The notes beneath the pieces are model-generated. The model was given only the letters and a program-made list of their open reading frames with translations, ran no database searches and was not told the DNA's origin. A stretch of DNA of 64,000 bases, taken from the NCBI RefSeq assembly GCF_033568475.1, contig NC_133123.1, positions 103,727,228 to 103,791,227 on the forward strand. Reading direction: 5' to 3'. This DNA is from Henckelia pumila. Its lineage: Eukaryota; Streptophyta; Magnoliopsida; Lamiales; Gesneriaceae. Numbering within the stretch: position 1 is the stretch's first letter; each line of letters begins with the position of its first letter. The translations under genes were made by a program, and so were the position numbers. Positions 36,032 to 47,071 of the stretch are shown here, one piece after another.

Positions 36032-39000
36032 TGAAACGACCCTAACTTCTAAACTAAATTAAATAATAAAGAAAATACTTATTTATAAAAAATTTTACCA
36101 TGACTTGTTTGAAAATACAACAACCCACCTGTCTCAACTCAACAATTCAATTCAACTAGTAATAGACACCAAATAGGAAAACAATCACGATAAACATAAG
36201 CTTCTGAAATTACAACATCCAAAAGTTCAACCATTTGACTTTTACATGCCCTTAAATAACTCTATGAATACTTAAGCTTACACTTAACCAATCAACAAAA
36301 AGAAAGTCTTAAAAGCATGAAAGTAAACTCTTTGCGAAAGTCTAGCATAGGTTGGAGGGATGTGCCGTGCCCGCATCGCAGTCCACTCGATAGTTCTGCC
36401 CCTCAACTCAACGATAAACTAATCTGCACCAAGCAAGCGTAGTGAGTCTAATGACTCAACAAGTATAGGCAGTGAAATAACAAGGGTTAAAAATATCTGT
36501 GGTAATACTTAAAGTACTGTACATATAATACTTTGAAACTTGAACTGAAAAGTTGTATGATAAAAGAGAATGAGACTAATTGTATGAAATGAACTCACAT
36601 AATGAAACTCACACTTTGAAACTTGGAACTTTCTTAACTTAACTGAACCTCATACATGACTGAAATTGAATTTAAATTAAGACGAGTCAAATCAATTCTG
36701 AACTGAAACTGAAACTGTAACTGTAAACTTAGATCCTTCAATTGTCACCCTCTTTTTTTGATCGATCAATGGCTGCAGTATACTATGCCGGCAAGATGCT
36801 GAGATTTCTCCCGACGCGACATTGCCCCTTTTTACTTTTATTTGGTAGGGATCCCGAGATTTCTCTCGATCTCACACTACCCGTCTATTTTGGTAGGGAT
36901 CCCAGGATGTCTCCCGATCTCGCACTACCCGTCTGTTTTGGTAAGTGAGTGAGGCATCCCCCAACCCACATTGCCCTGTCTTGTCACAATCAACTCACTT
37001 TGTTCAAAAAAAATATTTTTCTTTTCCTTCTTTGACTCGACTCAAAATACTTAGCATGCATGAATAGAAGCGACTTACCTTGTAAACATTGGCTCAAAGA
37101 CGAGACTCAAGCACACAAGTATGAAACATTGGGAAATGAAACTCAACTAAAAAATGCGGGTATTAGGTGAGTGAGTGGCTGCCCCTAGGTGAAAATACCC
37201 AACTTATTCTTCAATTCTCCTCGAACATGTCTTAACCTGAGCAATCAAACCGTAAAACCCTTAACTCCATCTTACCTTAACCGAATCCAATCCCGCTTGA
37301 ACCGACACTCTATAAACACTTCAAAATATCCAATGGACAAGTTTAGGACCTCCAAAAACCAACCAAGCAACCCGACCAAAACGGATTTCCGGGCAGCCCT
37401 CAAACTTGTCAAAATTCTGCACTAGACACCCCGACTTAAGAAATTCTTAACTTGACCAAAACTAACTTGGTTCGCTCCCAAATTGAACCGACACGACCAA
37501 AACATCCTAAAATTTACTTAGGACCAGCCCTTACCCATCCATAGTAGTTCAAAATGTTCAGTTTAATCAAACAATCCAACCGCTCACACATTCCTCTAAA
37601 ATTCTGCTCCAACCCTTTAACTTGAATGACACTTATCCTGTCCAAAACTTAACTGAATCGAGCCCAATTTATACCGACACGACCAAAATATCATAACCTT
37701 GACCTAGGACCAGCCCAAGACACGTACAGACCTGAAATGGTGACACCCCTGCCCAGAATTCAGTATCCCTTGCACCATGCATTCAACACTTTACTTCACT
37801 CCTACTCCAATAATCCAACTCTATACCATTTTCTCTTAACTCTACCTCTTTCCAACCAACCAACCACACCTACTAACATCTCTTGGAACTTAACACAAAC
37901 ACCTAGGCAGCCCTCAACCACACTTCAATCCAACATTTCGAAAATAAGCATGAACATGCACCCAAATGCATTAAACTCTTGAACAACCAATGAAGCCAAA
38001 TGGAAATCAATGAAATACTCATAACACACTTCAATCTCAGCCCAAACACCATACAAATTTCTAATTTTAGGGCATGCATACTTCTGAAAATTCGAATTTC
38101 GCAATATGCATTTGTCTCCAATCACAATTACCATGCAACTCCTTAAACTTCATGCTCAACCAATTTTCAAAAATAACATAATTATTTACTGAAAAATGAT
38201 AAAAACAAAAACCCTAGCTTGCAAAATACATGACCATTTCGAAAATTAACAAGAAAAATAGAACAAGGGATTAAATAGCAAGCTTGGAGCCAAAGGGAAG
38301 TCATACTTGCCTTGATTTGCAAAAAACATAAAGGAAAAGGGATGAACTCAAGGGGGAGTGGGGCGATCAGCAGCTATCTTGGACCTTCCTAGTTCTCCTC
38401 CGGCAACGGCGGCGATGGTGTAGGGCGGCGACGGCCGGAAAAATGAGAAGGGTGGGGTGGCCGAACAAGAGAGAAGAAATGGGGAGGAAGAAATGAAGGG
38501 GAGGCGGCTACATGGTTTAGGAGGGGCTAGGGTTTCATTTTTGATTTGTTTTGGGTTTTAGAATTTGAGTGTTAGGTGTACATGTGTGTGTAAGTATAGG
38601 TGTAAGTATGGAAAAATAGGTGTGTATGTTGCTTTAAAAGTAAAACTAAAATACTACTACTTTTGCTTACTAAACTTACACTTATAAAATACCTAAGTTT
38701 AAAAAAAAACCCAAATTAAAGTATTAAATTGGATTTTACTAGTCCAGGTCTAAGAAAATTCTAACTTTTGAAAAAGTTAAAGAATAAGCTCAAGAATGCG
38801 ATAAAACTGATTTTTGACACCCGAAAACTTCTAAAATCAAACTTTCATCTAATTTTCTCATTTCTCTCAACTTATAAATCTGGAAATAAAATCTTGGAAT
38901 TTATTCGCCGAAATCCACCATTGCCGTATACCGGAACTGGAAGTCATTGAATTCAAGAATTTCAAAAATAAATAACTTAAATATTTGAGCAACTTAAACT

Positions 39001-39537
39001 TTAAAGAAAACTTAAGCAATTAAATCCAAGCAATTAAAATCAATACTTTAAATATTTTAATGTCATAACGATTAATGGAATATTTAAATAATAACAAAGT
39101 GATTAAAAAAAATAATTTAAACAAACTAAACGAACGTTTAAAAGCAATTTAAATAAATACACAAGCGATATAAAAACTTTTAAAATGATTTGAACAAATA
39201 AAAAAATTTAAATAAATAAGTTAGACATTTAAAATCATTTAAATGAATAAACTTAACAATTAAAATCATTTAAATATGCAAGCTTATACCTTTAAAATAT
39301 TTAAAATAAATAAGTTGCACAATAAAATCATTTTGACAAATAAACTTAAACAATTAAAAGCATTAATTAAATAGTTAATAAAATAAAATCATTTGAATAA
39401 ATAATTAATATTTTATTAGCATCCAATTCAAATAAAAAAATTTTAATCAATTAAACTTAAAAATAATAATAATCCTAATATTTATTTTTATTAAATCTAA
39501 TGCATGCGATTTAGTAGATTGGAATTTAGGTGCTACA
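36032..39537 (-). repeat. LARD-2 5' LTR, uninterrupted (3506 bp)
   Basis: The complete copy used to define the family: TGTAGCACC at 39537 to GGTCGTTTCA at 36032. It shows the empty site (CCTAC, about 37869) of the LTR-E insertion and holds the 57-bp minisatellite at 36780-36975. Frames within it (36742-36948, 37189-37425, 37737-37982, 38768-38950) are repeated in the other LTR and lack protein features. Confidence 0.94.
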
Positions 39538-40470
39538 TGTACGGGCTGGGAGAAATCATGGCTTTCCTTACCAACACGGGGCAAGATGTGTTGGGAGAAA
39601 TCCTGGCTTCCTTGCAGGCATAGTATAGTGCAGCCATTGATCGATCAAAACTTTAGAAAGGCCACATTCAAGGATCTAAGTTCATAGTTTAGTTTCAGTT
39701 CAGTTTCAGTTCAATTAATACAAATTGACTCGACTTAGTTTAAATTTAGTTTTAGTCATGTGTGAGGTTCAGTTAAAGTTATGAAAGTTACAAGAAAGTT
39801 CAAAGTAAGGTTTAAGGAAGTTCCAAGTTTAAAGTGCGAGTTTCAGTTTAGCGTGAGTTTGAGTCAAAGTTGCGTGAGTTCTTTGTATGTAATCTCTTCA
39901 CAGTTCCAAGTCTCACTTCCTTTCATTTTTAAGAACTTTCCGAGAAAGTTTCAAGGTATTGTATATACTAGTATTTTAAGTATTACACAAGTATTTTTAA
40001 ACCCTTGTTATTCCATGGTTTATATTTGTTGGGCTCTTAGGCTCACTACCTTTTCTTGGTGCAGGTTAGATTATCGTTGAGATCAAGGGGCATGACTATT
40101 GAGTGGACTGCAATGCGAGAATGTCACATCCCTCCGACCTATGCCAGTCTTCTGTAGAAGTTAATCAAACTTGAAAGTTATGAAGTATTTATTTCGTTGT
40201 TTGGATTAATGTAAATGTAAGGATTTTTAAAATTGTTTGTGGGCATGTAAATATAAAATTGTTTAACTTTTGGATGTTTGAAATGTCGAAACTCTTTCTC
40301 AAGTTCTCATTCATTTTCTCGGTCTAGTTTATTTAGTGTTGTTGGTTGTGTTTTTAGTTTGATGTCTGTGTCAGGTGGGTTTTAATATAAACAGATAGGT
40401 CATGCCGATTTTTTTTTAAAATTCGTATTTTATTTAGTTATTAATTATATTAGAGTTAGATGTCGTTTCA
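39538..40470 (+). repeat. LTR-3 (LARD family), segment 3 of 3
   Basis: Opens with the second TGTAC duplication, then resumes the 46-bp minisatellite at 39548 and runs to GTCGTTTCA at 40470. Total LTR-3 length without insertions is about 3.6 kb, the size of one LTR. No primer site follows, so it is a solo LTR or a truncated element. Confidence 0.88.
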
Positions 40471-41699
40471 GATTTATCTGGCTAGTGTGGTTTTTTGGTT
40501 ACGTTAGTCTGGGTGTTTACCCAATGTGCAACAAAAAATAGCTGATGCGAATTTTTACGTCATAAAAAAAAACAAAATTCATTTGTTAAGTTGGTCTTCG
40601 TATGCTTTATCATTTAACACTAAGTAGTCCAAGCAACACAAGATACACAAGAAACCTATAATCAGCTAGGGATTACATTGGAACAATGGATTCAACAGCA
40701 ACCACGATGGCGAGGCAATCGTCAACAATCCTCCCAAGAGGAGAACTTTGGCCTCTGTCATTTCATGCATAAACAGACACTAGCAAAGGGAAAAAAATGA
40801 TATAAATCTTGTTGGACATGAAAAGCAAACATGAACAAACAAATACGACCGAGAATCTTGAAAGAAGTTGTATAATGATCGAACAATTCTTACCCCAAAT
40901 ATTCAACGCAAATATAGGCAACCTGATGTAAAAGTCACATTCTTCAAGGTAGATATGTTGCGGAAAACAATAGACATTTAAGTGTCTTTTTGTCCACGCC
41001 TTTGTACTATTCTTCGTACACTGGTTGTGGCAGCAACTTTAAATATTCCCATTAGAATGTACGAAAAATTTTAACTGTAAATATCTTGAATCACAACCGA
41101 TTACACTCTGAAAAGGTTTACTGAAATTCTTGAATATTCCTTGAAGTACGCAAGTTGTCCATTGCTTCGGTTATGGTGGGACCAGTTTAGCATTCTTGTC
41201 TAGTCGAGAAAATACTTCCAGTTAAGTTTTAGTCAAATGCTTCGTTCATTCTTTGTTTATAGTCGTCATATACTCAACTACTTTCAGTACTGGTCCCTTG
41301 AACATTTCAGTCGCCTAATCCAATTACGTAACATCAGTTACGTTTGTGGATAGTTGACTAAAATTTATTGTTTCCAGTTTTTCCTTATACCAATTTTGTC
41401 TTTTAGATAACTCAACACCAAAACTAGGTGTTCCAACAGTTTCTCTTTTTTTTGGTGTTAACAAAACTTATGCATATTTAATTAGTTGGCAAAACTTTAA
41501 AAACTGAAAGATATAAGAAGTGTCGTCCTAGTTGTGTCATAAGTGAAGATTATATTATGCAAATATATGAACCGATAGATTTTGCTGAAATAAGAAGACA
41601 TATACACATAGTAGATAAAATAAGAAAAAAGTCTTATATCTTCTGTTGTGACCTGATGACCTCTGCCCTGATGGCTTCTTGAAAGAACATTCCAAGAGG
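40471..41699. other. Spacer without recognised genes
   Basis: No transposon or host protein is seen. A sequence TTAGAATGTAC...AAAAATTTTA...CTGTAAATATCT at 41051-41092 recurs at 41727-41768 inside the hairpin that follows, which suggests a local duplication. Confidence 0.5.
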
Positions 41700-41811
41700 C
41701 CAACTGCAGTAGCTCTAGGGAACACGTTAGAATGTACCAAAAATTTTATCTGTAAATATCTAATTTGTTCTGCTCTTGAACTACTGTGTTCCCTAGAGCT
41801 ACTGTAGTTGG
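41700..41811. repeat. 112-bp foldback with 26-bp arms
   Basis: CCAACTGCAGTAGCTCTAGG (continuing to 41725) and its reverse complement at 41786-41811 pair over 26 bp with one mismatch, around a 60-bp loop. It may be a tiny foldback element or a duplicated inverted segment; no target duplication was recognised. Confidence 0.88.
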
Positions 41812-43790
41812 ACTCTTAGACTGTTCTTCCCCTTTTTGTCAACACAAGCAAGGGTTTTTGATTGAATGTGGAGGGTATTAGTCGGATCAATTATCTGATC
41901 AGTTAAGGAGTCCATTTTGGAAGATAGAGCAGCTTGGTACTTGTCAAATTTTGTTTCAACTGTCTCAATAATCTTAGCTAATGTTTCATGTGATGTAGCT
42001 TGATGAGAGGTTGAATGTTTTCTCAATGGTTCCAGTTAGTTGAACAGGGAGTGCATCTGTTTTGACAATCTTTCAATATCAGTTGCTAATTTGTCTTGAA
42101 CTAGGAAATCTTTTCATTAGTCAACTTGGTTCCAATCCTCAATTGGTTGAATTCCATAAAGATGGCAAAAAGACTTGTGTATGCTCAATCAAGTTATCTT
42201 CAAAATCTGAGGGTAAATCAGATTCGTGATGACCTTCAGTTGCAGACAAAGAATGAGTAGTCCTGCTTGAGCTAGCTTTGCTAGCTGATTGGCCTTTACT
42301 CAGAATAGCCTCATCAAACTCAAGTTCAAATGAAAACTTCTCGACTGCTCTATTCTCAGTGTTTGGCTCAGTTGTGGATTTAGGCTCAACTTCGGGTCTA
42401 GTTATCTTTTCAATTTAAGTTGTAGTTTGTTCAAGCTCAGGCTCAATAGCTTGTTCAAATTTAGTTGTTCTAAATTTCAGGCTCAGTCACCTTACCTTTT
42501 CTTGCATAGTTTCCTTTTCTTTTCTTGCATAGTTTCCTTTTCAGTCTCATTTTCTCTGTCATTAGTCTTGGTTTCAATTTCCTTATTCTCAACTCCCAAT
42601 TCAGTTTTTCTTTCTACCTCTACCTCTACCTCTGTATCTTGTTCTTTCTCTTCTGTCTCTGGAATATGAACTTCTATTTATTGTTTGTCTTTATCTGTCT
42701 CTGAAGTCTCAGTTTCCTCTTTTTCTGCCACAATTTTCTCTTCTTGATCAACCTCTGCTTGTTCATTCTCATGGGACTCTTCGAGAATGTTGGGAATCGC
42801 AAATTCCTTGTGTTTAGGTATTTCAAGAACATCGAGTTCCATTTAAAATTCAGTTTTTGGTGCCTCAGGATTCATAGAAGTGTATTTTGTCTCAATTTCA
42901 AAGTATTTGTCAAAACCACTTAGATTGCTTCCCTTGGTGACTTCATTTTCAATCTCCTGAGTGACTGATTTCAGAATGGAATCAACGGTGAATAACGATA
43001 CTTCCTCAACTGGTTTGGTTGTAAGTTGAGCTTATGCTTCTATAATGATAGCTAACTCAGCTTGAGTTGAGTAGTATATGGGTGAACTGGATCAGAAACT
43101 TGGTCAGTTGAGTGATGTACAGGCTAAACTGTCTCCAATTTTTCCTCAATCATCTGTTCATCAATTTCCTCTTTACTTTGTTCAGCATCCCCTTCTTTGG
43201 GTTCAAATAATTTCTTGGACGATCATTTTTGGAGTTTTGGTGGTTAATCGGAGTAAATATCTCTTGATCATAATCCCAAAACTTCACCTTTATCTGCAAG
43301 GTGCTCAAATACATGTCCAGTTGTGAGAAGACAACAAAATCATCATAAAAAGTTTTGATGATGTGGGATCATAATTTGTCTTAAGTTCTTGGGCACACTA
43401 CTTTCAGCTTGCGAATCCTCTTTAGATCAAAGAAATAACATTTCCTTTCCATGGAGAGATTGATCTTGATGGCCTTGACTATTGTGCTAACCATTTGCTC
43501 CAAGGAAATGAATCTCTTCAATATATCGGATTTCTTTAACTTTCTAACAAACATTTTTCGTGCAAATTTGTACCACTCATCAAAATCATTACCTTTGGTT
43601 TCTGCATATTCATTAATTTCATCAAATAAAAGTTCTATTTGAGTCCGAACTATAGAATGCTTCCTAATCTTTGGTTCTTCAGTTAAATCCAAACCATAAA
43701 AAGTATGCTCAATTGTATCTTGAAAGGCTGCGCCAATTGGATGAGCTGCTGCCAGGATGTGAGGACCTCGGTTCTAATCATCTAATCGAG
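41795..43790 (-). pseudogene. Acidic, Glu-rich repeat-borne protein, unknown function, broken
   Basis: Read from 43790 down. The first piece is open at 43692-43381 and has IEHTFYGLDLTEEPKIRKHS, FDEWYKFARKMFVRKLKKSD and RFISLEQMVSTIVKAI. After several stops and shifts a highly acidic low-complexity part follows (about 42760-42430; runs such as QDTEVEVEVERKTE and DKDKQ). The last open piece (42026-41799) has KIIETVETKFDKYQAALSSK and LHIQSKTLACVDKKGKN, likely a coiled coil. I do not recognise a named family. The layout recalls large dispersed plant repeat proteins that lack a known role. It is not bounded by visible LTRs. Confidence 0.5.
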
Positions 43791-43854
43791 AAATAATCAA
43801 TCAAGCATCCACAAAAAGTCAAGGCTTAAAGGCAAGAAATGTTTTTTTTAAAAA

Positions 43855-44125
43855 ATGCCCGGACCCCGTGCACATCTCCGTGCATGGGTCCGTGCATTAA
43901 TCTGTAGCCGAGTCTCAATAAAGTGAGGTACACGACCCCGTGCACATCTCTGTGCCCAGGTCCGGACTCTAGAAATGACATTTTCGGATGCTATTGTCTC
44001 AACCATGCACTCACACAGACCCATGCACGGATGCATGTCCAAGATCCGTGTATAGCCAAAATCAAAACAATACAAAAAGCAAAGGTACACGGACCCTGTA
44101 ACGGATGTAGGAACGGGGTCTGTGC
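43855..44125 (-). repeat. GGACCC/GGGTCC inverted-pair array
   Basis: About four pairs of GCACGGGGTCC-like and GGACCCGTGCAC-like words occur, for example 43858-43895 (GGACCCCGTGCAC then CGTGCATGGGTCC). Each pair can fold on itself. The array continues the minus-strand D-like LTR at the point where it diverges from the gypsy D LTR. Confidence 0.75.
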
Positions 44126-45408
44126 CCTGCTATCAATACAAAAACGATTCGAAAACCCAAAACTCAAACCGACGGCATAACGGCTATAAACTGAACAAAC
44201 CGGAAATGCAGACAGCAGTTCAATACCGATATCAACTCATATCAATGCCCAAAACAACAATAACAAAGCAAACCCATCAATCTAAAAATCCACATTTTCG
44301 AAAATGGCTTCCAAAAATCATAACAAATCCGAACGTCGCTCTAATTCAAAACCGACAGATAATAAACGATCAGAACTCTGTCTAGACCAACATACTCGAA
44401 TCTCGAACGATTCTAACAATATCCAAAAACTAGAATGTATCCGATCGTAGAAGAACTTACAATATAACAGAGCTCTCACTGCAGTGATCGATAATCTGCC
44501 TTCAGAAATAAATTCCAACGGCCGGATCGCATTGCATACTGCATATTACCTAGGATTGGACTAAGACTCGTGATTGGCAACCACAGGTCGATTAGAAATG
44601 GAATCGATCATCCTATATAATATGTGATATTATTGTTGTATGCATGTTTTAGACAAAATTGTGTGAATCCGACAAGCATACAAAATTTTAAAAATGATGA
44701 GACAAATTTTCATAATTAAAATCCCTCATTTTAAATATGATTTAAAATTGATATCAAGATAAATAAAGGAAATTTAAATTTGTTTAAATGTTCCTACCTT
44801 CCATCAACGATCAATGTATGAGATGCTACCCGCGGATACGGTCCGGCTCATATTATTGGGGGGGCCCGTTCGTTGGAAAGCTGTACATTGGATCGACACA
44901 TGTTGTAAGTTGGGTGGAACTCCAATGGGATCGGCTCATATTATTGGGGGATCCACATGGCGACCGTCCATCACAACTTAATATTGATGGGTCATCTTGA
45001 CATGTCACAATAAACGGCGTCATATTATTGGGCCCTTATTGGACATGAGATAAATACGTGGAGGTTGCTTTGGAAGCAATTGGGCTCTACCTTTTGAAAA
45101 TTATGGTTGGCTGATATTATTCGGGACCATAGTTTGTCAATGAGCTCGGGATGAAATCAGGAAGCTTGAAGAATCGATTTCTTCAACAATGGAGGAGGGA
45201 GTCATGAAGAGGAAGGTGATGGAGAAGAGAGTGGGTCCAAAATCCTTATAAATATCTATAAAAACCGATAATTGCGTTTTAGTCCCTGAAAAATCCAAAA
45301 TTTGCAAAAAGGACCCTGATCAAAATCAAGTCGGCTCTTGAACTCTGGAATCTCCGATTATCTCAAATAAAGTCGATTAAGATAAAATCGGGGCGTTACA
45401 GAGCGAGG
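44126..45408 (-). repeat. D-like LTR, 5' part, reverse orientation
   Basis: Read on the minus strand it begins TGTAACGCCCCG (45408) like the gypsy D LTR at 47072, and tracks it through the TTTTTGCAAA block and the ATCGATCACT...TATATTGTAAGTTC block (44455-44490 against 47370-47405). It is interrupted by 613 bp at 44530-45142. The left-hand half differs from gypsy D. Confidence 0.82.
44530..45142. mobile_element. 613-bp insertion with CATTG/CAATG ends, copy 1
   Basis: It interrupts the LTR between GCCGGATCG and AGCTCGGG, which are adjacent in the gypsy D LTR. A second copy lies inverted at 55411-56026. It contains four GGCTCATATTATTGGG-like words at 44845, 44933, 45016 and 45109, spaced 84-93 bp. 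No coding frame. Probably a non-autonomous DNA transposon; class unknown. Confidence 0.7.
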
Positions 45409-45529
45409 CTCTGAAATTTTTTAAATTTTTTTTTTTTTCTGCTCTTGCATTAATTATTCTTTTCTTATTTGATTAATTGTTTAATTAATCATTTTTGCCC
45501 TAAAACAAGATTAGCAACCCGAGGTCCCC

Positions 45530-46973
45530 ACAGATAGGGAGACTATCAGAGTGTTTGCTATTCAAGCCGAACCGGAGTTGTTTGTTGCAATCAGAGAAGC
45601 ACAGAAGTCTGAGCCGAGCATTTAGGTTTCAGTAGAGAAAGTCAGATCTGGGCGTCAGTCTGAATTCCAGGTTAGAGAAGATGTTTTGTTTGTGAATAAC
45701 CATATTGTTGTGCCTGATATTTCGGAGTTGAGGCAGCGTGTTCTTCGAGAGGCTCATTGCAGTCGGTTTAGTATTCATCCTAGAGGTCGTAAGATGTACA
45801 ACGACCTGAAGAACCAGTTCTGGTGGAAGAGAATGAAGAGCGATGTTGCGAGGTTCGTATCTCGGTGTTTGAACTATCAGCAAGTTAAAGTAGAACGGAA
45901 GTGACCAGGAGGTCTGTTGCACAGTCTATCTGTTCTTGAATGGAAGTGGGATCACATTTCCATGGATTTCGTCACGAAGCTACCACGATCCGTTCGAGGA
46001 TGCGATGCCATTTGGGTAGTGATCGACCGATTGACGAAGTCTGCGTGTTTTATTCCGTACAGGATGACGTATCGTCATGATCAGATGGCTGAGTTGTATG
46101 TTAGCAATGTTGTGAGATTTCACGGAGTGCCGAAGTCGATCGTTTCAGACAGAGATTTTAGATTCACTTCGCACTTCTGGCACAGTCTTCAGGTGGCACT
46201 TGGTACTCGATTGCATCTGAGTACAGCTTATCATCCTCAGACTGATGGACAGTCAGAGCGGACTATCCAGACGTTAGAGGATATGCTGCAAGCGGTAGTG
46301 CTAGACTTTGACACTAGTTGGCAGGATTCTTTGCCTCTTGTCGAGTTTTCTTACAACAACAGCTTCCAAGCGAGTATCGGTATGGCACCTTTTGAGGCTT
46401 TGTATGATAGGAAGTGCCGATCTCTGTTGTTTTGGGATGATTTGTCCGAGTCACCAGATTTGGGATCGGATATGCTTAGAGATATGGCAGAGAAGGTTAA
46501 GATCATTCAGACCAGAATGAAGTCAGCTCAAGATAGACAGGCGAAGTTTTGATCAGGGAGACCGAGTCTTTCTGAAGATTTCTCCGTTCAGAGGCACTGT
46601 CAGATTCGGTAAGAGAGGGAAGTTATCTCCGAGATTCATTGGGCCGTATGAGATTCTCGAGAAGATAGGCGATCTTGCCTATAGACTTGCACTTCCTCCG
46701 TCTTTATCTGGTATTCACGACTTTTTTCACGTCTCTATGCTGCGAAAGTATCATCCAGAGCCTTCTCATATTCTTCAGCCTGACGAAGCCGAGTTAGACG
46801 AGACTCTGAGCTACTTTGAGTGACTGCTTCAGATCCTTGATCGGAAGGAGAAACAACTCAGAACCAAGTCGATCCCGTTAGTGAAAGTGCAGTGGAGCTG
46901 TCACGGAGTCGAGGAAGCGACTTGGGAGACATAATCTGGCATGAGACAGCGATTTCCGGAGTTATTCGAATAA
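45530..46973 (+). pseudogene. Gypsy D: integrase and chromodomain-like tail
   Basis: Starts in the RNase H/integrase linker (VFAIQAEPELFVAIREAQKS). TAG at 45623 (CAG origin) and TGA at 45902 (CGA origin) interrupt it. The zinc region has HCSRFSIHPRG but the last pair reads CLNYQQ, so one Cys is Tyr. The core keeps all three acidic residues: ISMDFVTKLP, VSDRDFRF and GQSERTIQTLED. About 46553 a short deletion removes part of the linker; the GPF/Y module (RFIGPYEILE) and the tail (LVKVQWSCHGVEEATWE, FPELFE) follow, with stops at about 46822 and 46932. It belongs to the same group as gypsy A but is clearly a different family. Confidence 0.9.
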
Positions 46974-47055
46974 CGTGAGTTCTTCTTACTGTCTTTAGTT
47001 CTTTATTCTATCTTATGAGTTGTGGTTCTTGTTGATTTCGAGGACGAAATCTCTT

Positions 47056-47071
47056 CTTAGTGGGGGAGAAT
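47056..47071 (+). promoter_or_regulatory. Polypurine tract, gypsy D
   Basis: AGTGGGGGAGAAT lies right before TGTAACGCC, marking the following LTR as a 3' LTR for the pol gene to its left. Confidence 0.85.

Larger units (their letters stand above)
18074..39537 (-). mobile_element. LARD-2: complete non-coding LTR element with nested insertions
   Basis: Read on the minus strand: 5' LTR 39537-36032, primer site 36030-36017, internal domain 36031-32978, polypurine tract 32992-32978, and 3' LTR 32977-18074 interrupted by 11.3 kb of younger insertions. LTR termini are TGTAGCACC and GGTCGTTTCA, with TGTAC duplicated at 18069-18073 and 39538-39542. LTRs (about 3.5 kb) are longer than the internal domain (3.05 kb), which has no retrotransposon gene. 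LARD-1 and LTR-3 are the same family. Confidence 0.92.

Noticed and set aside
43451..43642. Plus-strand frame opposite the acidic pseudogene
   Set aside because: The minus-strand frame is longer and has protein-like composition; this is its shadow.
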